The position numbers and the translations under genes were made by a program. 64,000 nucleotides of DNA from Sambucus nigra (Eukaryota; Streptophyta; Magnoliopsida; Dipsacales; Adoxaceae). Shown here piece by piece: positions 33,764 through 46,107 of this stretch; position 1 is the first letter of the stretch; each line of letters opens with the position of its first letter. The stretch spans positions 692,307,702 to 692,371,701 of the forward strand of contig OX422208.1 of NCBI GenBank assembly GCA_949130495.1, read 5' to 3'. The notes beneath the pieces were generated by a model. The model ran no database searches and was not told the origin of the DNA. It saw only the letters and a program-made list of their open reading frames with translations.

Positions 33764-34778
33764 AATTTAAAAAAATGGCAAGTGTAAAACTATATTTTTT
33801 CAAAGTTGGTTGAGTCAAAATGTAATTTCTATAGAGAATTTTTTTGGTTGTTTTGATCATTTTTGGTGACTTTTCCAAGTTGGGAAGTTGTGGGAGTTTT
33901 CTAATTTCATCAGTTAAAAAAACTGTAAGGACTAGTGGGAAACTTGTCAAGTAGAGGGTTGGGAAGAGTTCAAATACCGTTATTTTACTTTTAACTGTAG
34001 GTTGTCAATTTGAATTGACAACCTAAATTAAAATCATCAACAAGTTCAAAAGGAAATGGCACTAGGAGATCTAATTTATCTTCATAACTTTATGAAGCCT
34101 TTTAATATGCTTAAAGAATTAAGTTGTTTTAATTATTATTTTTATTATTTTTATCTTTCGAATGTTTTAAGAAAGAAGAATTTTTTGTTGTAGTCATTAG
34201 TCAAGGGCACAAAGTCATTCTTCTTGTGATTGTTGACAATAGAATAGGACCAGTAGTCAGCCCCCTATAAATTAGAAAAAAAATAATCGTGCCAAATATA
34301 AAGCTGAAAAGAAAATGATTTGGTATTATGATAGTTAATTTCTCTGTGTATTTGGTTTTGATTCGTTTTTGGGTTCTGTTTGGTATTTAATATTGTGACA
34401 GTGGAGTTGGTACAAAAACACTATTTCGTTTTCATGTTCTATGAAATATTAATCGACCTATGAAATATTCATCTTGATTTTAGTTCAGTTTGAATCTGAA
34501 TCGGCCTATGAAATATTAATCGACAAACAATATTAATCGTGCGTTGATAAGCGAGGGAAATATAGAAATCCCAATTCCCAAATTCCTAAAAATCCCAAAT
34601 CTCCACGTGTTTCACTCATTTCTCACTCCTCCCTCTCTCTCCAGCCAACCCACGTTAGCAATGAACCTTCACCAGAGTTTTTCACCTTCATCGGTCATCT
34701 ACCTCTCTTCGTTAGCAATTGTTTCTTTTTTGGCAGGTATGCCTCTTTTCTGGTGGGGTCATCTCTTCTTCGATATTC

Positions 34779-34837
<59 letters not shown>

Positions 34838-37340
34838 TAATAAGTTACAAAACTTATGTATGTCATAAGCTTGGCTTATGATGTCACCTCTATGAAATTG
34901 TTTTGCACTACCTTTTTTACCCTCGAAAATTTTGAATTCCCTCTCTTTTGACACACTCCAATTTATTTCCCCCTTTTTCTTCAAAATTCAAACATAAGGA
35001 TATAATGGTATTTTCTTTAATAATACACCTTACCCCACTTTATCTCTCAAACCCCGTGTCCTTTTCTCTCTAAACACAAAATCACCTAAACATAACCCAT
35101 CAACAAAACTCTAAGCTTGCTCTTCCCCCTTCAATATCCTTTTTCTCTCTCCAATTTTCGAATTTCAAACTCACGAGGGGTTGTCCGGTGATCAAAAAAA
35201 TGTCAGGAGACTTTGATTGTCGTCTCCATGAAGTGGATAATTAGATTAAGGTGGGGGTCCCCTTCGAAGTCAGGTTAGGGGTTCTATTTTGGACCTCCAC
35301 CAACTTTCCCTGGTCGGCGAGCTACGGGGAAAACTTTTTTATTGCTATGGGAGTTTTGTTTGGTCGACAGGTCTCTTTAGGATGTTTTTATTATCGCTAA
35401 TTGATAGATGATCTACTTTTGCAGGTGGTTGGCCTTTGTGGGGCGGTGGTCAATCTCGGACATCTTCAATATCTCGGACGCTTAATCTCGGACAGTTTCA
35501 ATATCTCAAGCTTCTCAGCATCCACAATATAAACCCCATCAGTAATTGACCCAGGGAAACTCAATTACCTGATTTACCTTGATTTAGGTTTTTGATGGAA
35601 AGACTAGCACGCTTGATTTACCTTGACTGCAGATATGATTAATGTGTTGAAATATTTCAAAACAGGGGAAGATCTTCATTTCCATACTGCCCGGAGATGA
35701 TGGTTTTTTTACCGACGGCGGCAACGATGGTTTTGTACATCTTCCCATTTTGGGTTGTACGTCTTCTCAACCAAGGTAAATCGATTTGCTCCTTAAGTTT
35801 TGTTCTGATGAAGAAGAGAAAAATCTCTCATAATCGTTTCTACTGTTACCTCATTTTTTTTTTATGTAGATCTATTTTTTTATGTAGATCTGGTTCGACT
35901 TTGGAGGTAAACAAAAGTCTATATCTTGGTGTCATTTCCATTGTTTAATTTTGATAACTCTCTATTGTTTTTCTCCACACGCCACACCCATTTTCAGTCT
36001 ATGTTTGACAACAGAGGAGATGATTTTTAAATGGGCTTGGGTTTTCTGTAGAGGGTGTATATGGTATGCGTCTCCACGGGCCACACCCAGGAACCTAACA
36101 TTTGCTAGAAATGGTTGATGGTTCTAATTGTCTGTTCTGTGTTTTTAATTCTAATAATCTTATCAGCCTTTCTCTTTGATGAAATATACCATTTCTGTTT
36201 GAGTTCATTTATGGTGACTCAGTTGCAAAGTGAGATTATGTTCTCTCTTTTCATTTTTTCGAGAGATTAATTGTTGACCTCTAAATTTGTTAGTCCTGTT
36301 TCCCCTAATTTATTTAATTGTTTATAGGATGATCAAATTCGGGATGGCTTTCTTAAATTGTTGTACAAATTTATGACTTTTTTTTTCTTCTCATTTTATG
36401 ATTTATGTCATCAATTTTGACTCTGGGATCTATTGTGACTTTTGACTTATGTGGTCAACAAATTTTATGACATATGTGGTCTACAAATTTATATATGAAA
36501 ATTCCAGGTGCAAAATATAGGAATGAAGATTCTATGGGTGAATGTATGAATTCAATTGCTGTATTGATACATGGGTGAATGCATGAATTCAGTTGCTCCA
36601 AAATAGGTATATTTCAGTTGCTGCTCCAAAATAATTTAGTTTTTTATTATGTATTAATACATTATTCTTTATTGAATTAGTTTTTTTTCCTGTATTCATT
36701 ATGCAGAACAAATCATCAATTAATGTGGTGTCAATACAGGGCCTGATGTGTCCACATCAATTGTAACAGTATCGTGAGGCAGTGTATTTGGCATATAATT
36801 AATAATTAGCATGGCTTATATAATATTTGACTAGGTATTTCCATTGACTAACTATATTTTTTTATTTTGTATCAGGTGCATTTTTAAAATTACAGACAAT
36901 CATTAAAGTGAAACACGTGGGACAACCTCAATTAATATATGTGATTTTTTTTAAAGAAGTTTGTTTTGTTGAAATATTTGTTTGATGAATTTGGACTTTT
37001 TGAATATTGTATGATTGGTTGTTACCCCTTAATCAGGGTGGATAGTCCAATATAAAGGAGACTATGCCCATTTTTTTTAATTTACACTTTGTTAATTTGA
37101 GACACAATGTGAATTCAATTGATGAAGATTATATATTTCATGTTATATGCGAGTCTATTTGATGAATTTAGACTATTCGAATGTTGTTGGAGTATTTGTT
37201 TTCTGTTAAGCAGGGTGGATAGTCCTAAACCCAAAAGAGATTTGGCCAATTTTTTTAAAATTAAATTCTGTTTTGTTGGGGAACGAAATTTGCGCTTTTT
37301 GGCAATTACGTGTTTTGAAAATTTGTCGTTTTACGATTAT
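33764..37340. other. Foreign AT-rich block, no recognised gene
   Basis: No gene is seen. It contains a 13-bp-arm palindrome at 33998-34025 (TAGGTTGTCAATT, 2-base loop), a long (AT)n at 34783-34832 and repeated ATCTCGGAC motifs near 35454-35500. A direct duplication of about 100 bp (36984-37090 and 37160-37265, sharing AGGGTGGATAGTCC) is also present. Exon-like islands near 34640-34760 and 35220-35430 are not identifiable. Confidence 0.5.
34783..34832. repeat. (AT)n microsatellite
   Basis: About 24 uninterrupted AT dinucleotides. Confidence 0.9.
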
Positions 37341-37342
37341 CA

Positions 37343-37371
37343 GCGTGCCTTCAGGCACGGGCATATCCTAG
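37343..37371 (+). mobile_element. Helitron-like 3' terminus
   Basis: A short perfect hairpin (GTGCCT-TC-AGGCAC, 37345-37358) is followed after 9 bases by CTAG (37368-37371) and then T. This is the established 3'-end structure of plant Helitrons, which insert between A and T. The matching TC 5' end was not found, so extent and contents are unknown. Confidence 0.45.
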
Positions 37372-37437
37372 TATATATATATATATATATCTGACTTACA
37401 TATAAACATACACATATATATACTTATATATTTCACA

Positions 37438-37566
37438 TTTGAGATTTTATAAACACACACATATGTACGATATATAAGTATATATATGTGTGTTTATAAG
37501 TACGATATATACGTACATATATATACTTATATATCGTATATATGTGTGTGTTTATAAAATCTCAAA
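37438..37566. repeat. Long hairpin: 51-bp arms, one mismatch, 27-base loop
   Basis: Left arm 37438-37488 and right arm 37516-37566 are reverse complements except for one base. Both arms contain alternating TA/CA tracts plus the unique edge TTTGAGATTTTATAAA. It could be a small fold-back MITE or a hairpin-RNA source. Confidence 0.85.
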
Positions 37567-40500
37567 TTGAAATATACAAGTATAGTTGTTGAAATTAAAT
37601 AGTATAGGCTCGCTTTGGGGTTAAAAATGGGCGTAAAGGGGCGGAAATGCGAAACAGTGACCAAGTTGCCCGGAGATAGGCACAGACACCTCATGGGGCA
37701 AAAACGTAACTCGTGTCTTATTACCAAAAGTATAGATACACAAATTTTATTTTCTTATAATATATTGTTTGATTGGGATTTGCACAAAACATGATAGTTT
37801 GCACAAAACATGATAGAATCTAATTGGGGTTCAATGCATCATTTATTGATATATGTCCATCATTTAGAATATAGCACTAGTTAAAATCCTAGACACTAAC
37901 AACAAATGCTACAATTTGAAAGGTGGCCATGGAGCCCTAGGAGAGAGGCACTAACAAGTGGGTCATGGATTTCTTAGGAGATAGGGAAAAATACAATCTT
38001 GTTCACATAGACAGGGTATTCTAGTGAAATAAATGTTATAGAAGTTGCCTCTTGGGGCTTAGAGTTATAAATAATGTTGTTCACTATGTTAGGTTTGTCC
38101 TTCATTTCTCTATATTTCATGGCTGACTTCTTCTTGTTTGGTGTCTGAATGTTTTGAAGTGCAACTTCTCTTTGTACACATAGTTTCTTGGTATAGAGTA
38201 GAATATGGAAGTCTTTAGCATTTCGAACCCTCTTGCTTCCAAATTAAGGAATATTTGGTGAATATTTTTGTTCTGTTTAGATGCTTGATTGTAGTGTTGT
38301 AGGATTTCGTTGTATATAGATAATTTACTTTATTATTAATTAAGACATCTGAAATAATAATATTTGTTATTAATGATTATTGAAGAGTTAAAATCTATAA
38401 GGAATTAAAATTTTAAAATTTTGTAGGATTAGATTTTAGCCTTTTTTTAGACATGTACTCTAGTGAAAAATCTTTCTCTTTTTTTCAATGTGGTTTCAAT
38501 TCTTTTATGCGAGATTTATTTGTTTATGTTTACTCTCATGTGAATTATGGCATTGTTCAAAGGGCATTTACATTGATGAGATTTTTTTTGTGCAATTCAG
38601 TGATCTTTCTAACTAATTTTTGTCATTTATTTCAAGAGATCAGTGCTTTGTGATAGTAACCCGTATTATTTGTAGAATCACATAATACATGTATTTGAGT
38701 TTATCTAATGCATACATAATCAAGATACAAAATAGGCTAAGATTGTCAGCTATAATTATGCATTATTTTTTTATGACATTCTCGTTTCCTGTTGACTAAG
38801 ATGTGCATTACTGCTTTAACAATTATTTTTGTTGTGTTTGTCATTCGTATTTAGATTTAGTTTTATTTCTAGGTGTATCTTTGTTGTGTTTGATGTGTGT
38901 ATGTGGGGTGTTGTGTGATTATTTACGATGTTAGAGTAGTGAGAGTCAACACATAACATACGATATCAAACTTTGTATAATGTAATTGTAGATGTGAGGA
39001 TTGTATTCATTGACAGAACCCATATCATACCATGAGTTCATGAGCAATTCCTAGAATTCGGGAGAGTTGCGCCTCCTTCCATTGGCGAGTGTAGTTTATT
39101 TAGTTCTCATGGAATAGGTTCGTTAAAAGTCATGATGTTTTAATGTACGACGGCACCTACTATGTGAGGTTCCTAAAATGACTAGCGTGTGTTAATATAA
39201 ATTAAAGTTCAAGCCTTTTTGGATTCGAAGACCAACTGCTTAGTAGTCGTGTTAATATAAATGAGATCGTGATAACTAATTTCCTGCTTGGGAACCAAAG
39301 TAATTTTGGTCTTAGATTACTGTAAATATGTTGAAATCATATGATTGAAATTTATAAGTGGTGTTTTGGTATGCTTAGCCAAATGGCAGGCCCTTTGAAA
39401 AGATTTGTGTCTAATTATGCAATTACTTTTAGTTGCTTTGCTTAGCCAAATAGCAGGTCATTTGGCTTGTTCAGTCCCTATATCCAATTATGTAATAGCC
39501 TCATGAAAAGCTTGCTTAGTCAAATTGAAGACCCTTTCAGTGGAATTCATAAAACTCTTAGTAGAAGGCAGAGAAGTTAAGAGCAAGTCGAAGACGAATT
39601 GAGTGGGTTGGAGGAAGTTTTGCAATCGAAGAAGAAGCCTCATAGGCCTTTAATGACTGATCATCATAATCTTTCTTTTATTGGTTTATCTTAAATTCAA
39701 CAAGATACTAATAAGTACCGAAGGATTGAGATCCGAGACAAGAATGAAAGTCAATCTAAAGTTATCTGAAGGCAAGTGGGATCCGCTCTTTTCGTTGAGT
39801 CCTAACCATCCTCTTCAACCTGCCCTGCAGTAATAGAATCCTAACTCGAAGAATTAATCAGTTCGTGCTTCTATAGAGTGAAAGAATGACTTCCGTACAT
39901 AAGACTTCACAGTCGTACCATCTCAGCTTGAATTTCCAATGTACCTATTCACTTCATTAGATTACAGGGTTCAGAACACATCAATGAGCTATGGTGGGAA
40001 CTAGATCTAGGTCTCGATCATGATATGTATCTGAATATAGGGCATAAGGAACTAGACCAATGCAATCCACTGCAAAATCGGAAGAGACAACTGCACTGCT
40101 TCCCTTTCACGTGTCTATTTGTGTGTATATAAGAAAACTGTCGATCAATGTCGGCTTGTGCGTGTGGGCAACTGTGACATTTGGTGTTGGTTTGGGATTG
40201 AAGGATGGATATGTCAAGGCATTTAAGTTTTTTATGAGTATCTAATGGATTAGTGTTTGTCGGTTGATAATCCGTAATTATTATCCATACATATCTAATT
40301 GAATGAGGACACAGGCTTTGTTTTATTACCAAACGCTGATACAAATTGCCCAATATGCAATAGGGTTATTATACATTACCTGTGTTATAGTTCGTGTTTT
40401 TGACAAATAATGTGTCCTAAGCAACGACGACATGCTCTCGGTTATAAAATATACTTAATTTATGAAGCAACTTGAAGATCCTGAATGGTATATTAATGTA

Positions 40501-40712
40501 GATATACTTTATTTCACACTATATTCAACAATAAATAATAAAGTATGCACACATGATATTTTTGCAATGTCACGTAGTTCGGTAGAACACAACTTGGAAG
40601 TGTGGCCTTCTATTTTAGTTAGTTCTATAGTTTTCTATACTATCATTTCTCTTTCGAAAATGTGAATTGTAATGCAATATTAATGGTCCTATCTTTACCA
40701 CTACAATTTTAG
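37567..40712. other. Foreign block, no recognised gene
   Basis: AT-rich. Short frames have no recognisable motif, and I see no RNA gene. The segment 39500-39840 is less AT-rich and may be a worn exon, but I cannot identify it. Confidence 0.45.
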
Positions 40713-40771
40713 GTGCATTGGGTTGGATATGGTCCAAGCGAGGATACGTGGGAGCCAATTGAGGAGTTACG
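40713..40771 (+). pseudogene. Captured exon: chromodomain of a chromomethylase-like protein
   Basis: A 59-bp exon with acceptor AG at 40711-40712 and donor GT at 40772-40773 encodes VHWVGYGPSEDTWEPIEELR. This is the aromatic-cage strand of a chromodomain. Among plant proteins it most resembles the chromodomain inside CMT-type DNA methyltransferases (recognition from memory, not a search). No other part of the gene is seen nearby, so it is a captured fragment. Confidence 0.55.
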
Positions 40772-41542
40772 GTATATGTTATTTCTTATGTGTCTACATG
40801 ATTTTTTTTCTTTAATTATGATGCTTCACTTATAATTTGTTTTATTTATTAATAAATGTTAATACAATATATGGGATTTTGTAGCTTGATCTTGTTTATT
40901 GATGTGACTTTTTAGAATTGGTGAGATTTTTCAGAATCTTTAGTTTATTGATAAGCTCTATTTTTGTCCCATGAGATTGACAAGTTTTGGTCTTGGTGTT
41001 ACTTTTTTTGGATTTTAAAGTGCCCAACGTACACATTTTATGTATTAAGGTAGAACCTGGTGAAATCAAGAAAACATGACGAGTGCATCAATTATAGATT
41101 AATATATTAAACCACTAGACCGTTTCATGTCAATTCTTATAAAGGGTCTAAAAAAAAATACCCACGTGATGAAGGCTTTGGTGCCAATATTCTCAGATAA
41201 GAATAGCGGCTGAAGGATCACTTTTTATCAGAAGCCCATAATATACAACAAGGGTATCCTTCCCTGACCAAAAAGGTCATTGGTTTTCTTTAAGTTGGTA
41301 TGCTAAATAATTAACTGCAAATTTCCATGGATTAGAATCCCATAATCCACCTTAACAAACTACATGTTGACTTTGTTCTCAGTTTATTATTTTTCATTAT
41401 TCAATAATTACCTGTTTTAATCATTGGAAGTTTTTAAATTCTCATAGAATGAAATGATGAACTTGTCTTGTATTTACTATACACTTTCTATTAGTTGCTG
41501 TAAATGGAAATTAGTTGATAATGGAGTGGTTTATGTAAGACG

Positions 41543-41838
41543 GGCGATGCTTTGAATGTGTTAAAGTTCAATTTGGTTGATCCTATCAATGTTCTGCAAA
41601 TTTGGGATCCGATGCTTATTAATCGGTGCATTTGGTTTCACGTGACATATCATAGTGATAATAATGTTACAAGAGTGCGATTTTCTTACCCACTTTTGAT
41701 TGGTGATCCTTCTGATTTTCGTTATGTGGTGGTGTGTGTTGATTGATTGGTTTGTGTTAAATTCAGTGATCTTGGGAATGCAAACTTATCTGGTGGATTG
41801 GTTCAGTGGATTGGTCACCTTGATTTTATTTAAAGGCT
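41543..41838 (+). pseudogene. Captured fragment of a SERK/BAK1-type receptor kinase, intron retained
   Basis: Exon 41543-41676 encodes [22 protein letters not shown] and [15 protein letters not shown], the N-terminal leucine-rich-repeat cap of SERK co-receptors. The intron (41677-41766, donor changed to GC, acceptor TTCAG) splits the Val codon as in SERK genes. The next exon (from 41767) encodes DLGNANLSGGLVQWIGHL, after which homology is lost. Intron retention shows capture of genomic DNA, not cDNA. Nonfunctional. Confidence 0.75.
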
Positions 41839-42043
41839 ATTAAGGTATACACTAAGCGTTTCACTTTGGATCTTTTATTTACTATGAAAGTATATCCACA
41901 AATGCTAATAAATACTCATTTCAACAATTGGATTTCATATGTATATGTGAGAAACAAGCACATTAGGATAAATGTGAGCCTAAAATCAACTATAGAACAC
42001 CAAACACCCACAATGGATCTTAGATGCATACATCTATATAAAT

Positions 42044-42436
42044 CAAGGTTCTAAAAAATGCGGGGCGTGGAGGTCAAGCCTTAAGGCTTAGAAGCCTAGG
42101 CAGGCCTTAGGCGTAAAAAGGCATTTAGGCCTTTATAATATATTTTAATAGTTTTAACTAAAACAAGGCTATTAAAATACTAAAATTGTACATATCATAA
42201 AAATATGTTTGAATATATGCAAATTAAAATACTATTTTTGATTATTTTGGATGAGATAATGGTCTGGTTTGTAAAAATCTTCAAAAGGCGATATCGTTTC
42301 ACTAAAGCATTGTTGTTTTTAGAAAAAAGTGCACCTTAAGGGTTTTACTAAGAATAAGGCGTGAAAAGCGTAAGACGGGGCGTTTCTCCCAAGCCTCAAG
42401 CCTAGGCGTTGCCTAGGAGAGTTTTTTAGAACAGTG
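42044..42436. mobile_element. hAT-type MITE, 393 bp, 8-bp target duplication ATATAAAT
   Basis: The ends CAAGGTTCTAAAAAA and (reverse complement) CACTGTTCTAAAAAA form inverted repeats. ATATAAAT flanks both sides (42036-42043 and 42437-42444). The interior has GCCTAGGC-rich inverted segments. An 8-bp duplication is diagnostic of the hAT superfamily; there is no coding capacity. Confidence 0.88.
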
Positions 42437-43204
42437 ATATAAATGTAATTGTATATTTATATATTGATATTCTCTTGTAGTTAGTTCTCTAATTTTCAAA
42501 GTCCTAAATTATACCCCCTCGCGAGGTTGAAATTTTAAGACAATTACACTAAACATTCACATGCCTTTCAACATTTATATTAATATCAATTATAATCGAC
42601 AATAAGAAATTTTATTAATTTACAAATCAAATAAGTTATAATGAGAAGTGGACAAGCAGGCCACAAATATAAAAAATGGGAAAGCATCAATAATGAAGAA
42701 AACAAATGTCAATAATTTTCTTAAATTTGCTGCAGCTTATTTAAAATTTTTTAGCAAAATTGTACTAATATGTTAAGAAGATATAATATTCAAAACCTTA
42801 TCGAGAATTGTAATATAATTTCCAACAAGTGTTCCAAGGAGAACCTAATCGTGAGCAGTCTCAATTAAACCTCACAATCATCTATAAATATCATGTCAGT
42901 GATATTCCTTAATAGGGGTAGTTAGAAATACATAACTTGGATTGCTTGAGGAAAACCTTGAAGTATTGAATTTTTATTTGGACCGCGAATCTCGCTTAGA
43001 GAAGACTTAGGTTACCAACTTCATCCTTAATTTTTACTCCTACTTATTTTTCAATGCTCAACCGATTTGCCTTTTTCTTTCCAAAAATGACTTCAATTAA
43101 AATTTGGCCACACCTTAAACTATTACAATTGTTTGCAATTTCTCTATATTGAAACTACTGAGGAAAACCTTTTGTAGCTCAAGTGTGATCCAAAATCTGT
43201 TTAG
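42437..43204. other. Noncoding spacer
   Basis: AT-rich. The last part may be intron sequence attached to the captured allantoate amidohydrolase exon, since a CTGTTTAG acceptor ends it. Confidence 0.45.
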
Positions 43205-43363
43205 GGCTATATCGAGGTTCATATTGAAAAGGGGCCTATGCTAGAAGTGGCAGGTCTTCCTGTTGCTGTTATGAAAGGCATTGTTGGACAGACATGGTTA
43301 ATGGTAAAGGTGAGAAGTTCACAAGGACACGGTGGAATGGTCCCCATGTTTCTGAGACACAAT
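43205..43363 (+). pseudogene. Captured exon of allantoate amidohydrolase
   Basis: After an AG acceptor (43203-43204), 53 codons read GYIEVHIEKGPML, VMKGIVGQTW and VRSSQGHGGMVPM. These are characteristic of plant allantoate amidohydrolase (M20 family, purine ring catabolism: allantoate to ureidoglycine, CO2 and ammonia). The GHAG metal-site neighbourhood reads GHGG. Only this fragment is present. I prefer it over ureidoglycolate amidohydrolase because of the VVKGIAGQTRL-like stretch. Confidence 0.7.
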
Positions 43364-45184
43364 TATATGGTTACTTATTCCATGGGGGTTCATAAGGACA
43401 TGATGCAATGTCCATGCCCCATCTCACTAAGGTTGGCATAATATTTTTTTGATGTCGTGCGGGCATAAGTCATTCTCCTGAAGAACATGTGTTAGATAGT
43501 GAAATTTGGGCTCCTTATTTGTACTGAATCTAGTGTGCATTTAATGGAACTCGTATGTACTGAATATAGTATTTATAGTATTTATAATATTTATAGCACA
43601 CCAATTAATTGTTCAAGTTTTCTAGTCTCCTGAGACAATTGTAAATTACTAATTAGATATTTTGCTTTCATTATGCTAAATTGGGAAATCTATATTCAAA
43701 ATCTGAGTCAATTAATCAGTTCAGTAGTGCTCTAACTAGAGCACCCTCATATCTCAATGAGTCTGTAATTTCCAGCGAGACGCATAAAAACTTCATATGT
43801 AATTTGAAATTCTTAGCAATCAAATGATACGTATCCCCATGATAATTTATAGATATATGCTACATTATCTAAGCAACCCCGATCTTAGACAAAATGCTCT
43901 TCTCGAACTCTCCAAGAACAAGGAATTATTTCAAGACTTGGCTCCTATCGTGTGGAATTAGTTTTGGTACTATTGCTGCACTTATTCATGAGATTGTTTC
44001 AATCTATCCTATTTTATCGTCATCGAACCTCACTCCGACATAATCAAAGAGAGTTTTCAACGAACTTGTATTTCTTCAGTGTGTATCCCCTCACCCAGAC
44101 ACAAGAATTTTGTTTCTCAATGCCCATATTCCTTTTTATTTGTAGTACCCTTTTCTCAACACAACAAGCAAGTTTAGGACTTTTGAATACCCGAGTCTTA
44201 CTAGTATTACCTCGGCTTGATGTGCGACTGACCACCAGGAACCATCATGGGACACTCATTGTCGTGAGTCACTACATTGGAGGTCGTAGATGGCGGATCA
44301 TTCACATATTCGTTGAGGTATTAAACTCGGTTAGTATTATACCTCTTAACTCGGTTAATATTATACATTCATCATCGTGAAGAACTAATTTTGCAAAAAA
44401 AAAAGTGTCCAAGTCAGAGCATAGAAGCCCCAATCTATCTGTCGGCGACGAAGTCGTTTGGGATCTGCGACTGTGAACACAAGAGACAATACAAACAATA
44501 GTCACAAACTAGAAAGATGGATATAATTTGGGTGAACATATGGATGAATTGGAGCAGGTAATATATGCTTATACATTAACACCATTTCTATTTCATTATC
44601 GATACAATTATATACTGATATACATATATACATATATACAAGTTATACTAGTACGATCTTGCTTAAAAATGGTAAATTGTCTGATGTTTTGGGTGAACTT
44701 CATCTACTAAATCATTATCCCCCAGTGATCTTATTCAAATTGAGCTTAGGTTAACATGACATAGTTGGAAAATATATGCATGTATACGTTAAATTGAAGC
44801 ATTTGATAGCTGGTAATTATTTGCCTTTGGTGAATTTTCTCAGATATGATTTTGTTTGTTGTATTGGATATGGGCAGTCACTGGTGAAAGAAAAGAAGGG
44901 GAACTCATTAAATGAAGATACAGATGCCTTTGATGCCATTGCTACATAGGTATGTTCAAGGTAAATTAAGTTACACAATTTGTTTTTCTCTTATGTTAAA
45001 TGATTTAAATTTATATTTGGACTTATGTCGCATATTTTATAGAACAAATTTTGAGGGTGAAAGGATGTACGGAACGAACACTAAAACTAAAACCCTCTTA
45101 AATTATACAAGAGCTTTTGATTGACTAAAAATTGAGTCTTTTTAGATGATGATGCTTAGCGATATCAATAATATTAATACATGG
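43364..45184. other. Noncoding spacer
   Basis: No recognised gene. It has a short (ATAC/TATA)-rich microsatellite at 44615-44645. Small frames, including 43952-44380, show no known motif. Confidence 0.45.
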
Positions 45185-45782
45185 GCGATTTGCAATTCCT
45201 CGCCAGCTTAGACAACGTGGACAAGATTAGAGGATAAGTTGTTTGAGCAGGCCCTGGTGATGTTCTCGGAGGAAATCGTTGACCGCTGGTAGATGATCAC
45301 CGATCAAGTACCTGGAAAATCGACCGAGGAGGTGAGGAATCACTATAATGCTTTGGTTCATGACGCATTTGAGATTGACTCGGTGCTAGTTTAGTTGCTG
45401 AGTTATGTTGATGACTCGTTTGGGTGGGATCCTGAGGTTAGAGAAACCCAGATTTCTTTTGGGTCGAATAAAATTAAGCATGGAGATGGTGAGAGAAAAA
45501 AGAGATACCTTGGTCTGAGGAAGAACACAAGTAATTTCTAGTATGGCAAGGGTGTCTGGAGGAGCATTTTGAGAAATGTGGTGGTGATATGAACGCCGAC
45601 AAAAGTAGCAAGCCATGCACAAAAGTTCTTTCTTCGCCAAAACTTAATGAAGAAAGAGAGGAAGAGGTCAACCATCCAGGGAATCACTACCACGATGGAC
45701 GCTTAACCGATGCCTCCAGTAAATAATTTCTCAAATCAAGGAGGGTCGCTCAATTATCAAAACTTCAACTATCCCATGTAAA
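45185..45782 (+). pseudogene. DIVARICATA-type two-MYB-repeat transcription factor pseudogene
   Basis: The first MYB repeat is visible as WTRLEDKLFEQALVMF, the W lost to a stop, then VPGKSTEEVRNHYNALV. A spacer leads to the second repeat, in shifted frames: IPWSEEEHK, GVWRSILRNVVV, then TPTKVASHAQKFFLRQ, the SHAQKxF signature of this family. Family members bind I-box-like DNA and regulate development and circadian or flower traits. At least four stops and two frameshifts. No intron is evident between the repeats, so it could be a processed copy, but that is uncertain. Confidence 0.75.
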
Positions 45783-45889
45783 GATGAAGATGATGGAAGT
45801 TACATACTTTGACCATAGGGTAGTTCGTTACCTATAATTAACAATCCAATTTGTTTTGTTATTTTATTTCCTAGTTAGTTAGGGTTTAC

Positions 45890-46107
45890 TGATTAGCAAG
45901 TGAATAGGATAGCAAATAGTGTGGTTGTTAAGTCCTTTGTTTAGCATAAATGAATGATAGCTAATTAGCAAGTGAATAGGAGATCATAGAGTGTGATTTT
46001 AAAGTCCTTTCTTGAACATAAATGAATGATTATTAATTAACAAGTGAATAGGAGAGCATATAGTTTGTTTTCAAAGTAATTTCTTGAACATAAAAGAATG
46101 TGTATAT
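45890..46107. repeat. Three copies of a ~71-bp tandem repeat
   Basis: Units sharing CAAGTGAATAGGA and AACATAAATGAATGA blocks start near 45897, 45968 and 46040. Function unknown. The rest of 45783-47334 is AT-rich with no gene seen. Confidence 0.75.

Noticed and set aside
34783..34832. Possible replication origin or matrix attachment in long AT tract
   Set aside because: A plain dinucleotide microsatellite; nothing else supports a special role.
43952..44380. 142-codon frame in the captured block
   Set aside because: No recognised domain, no intron or promoter signals; chance length is plausible.
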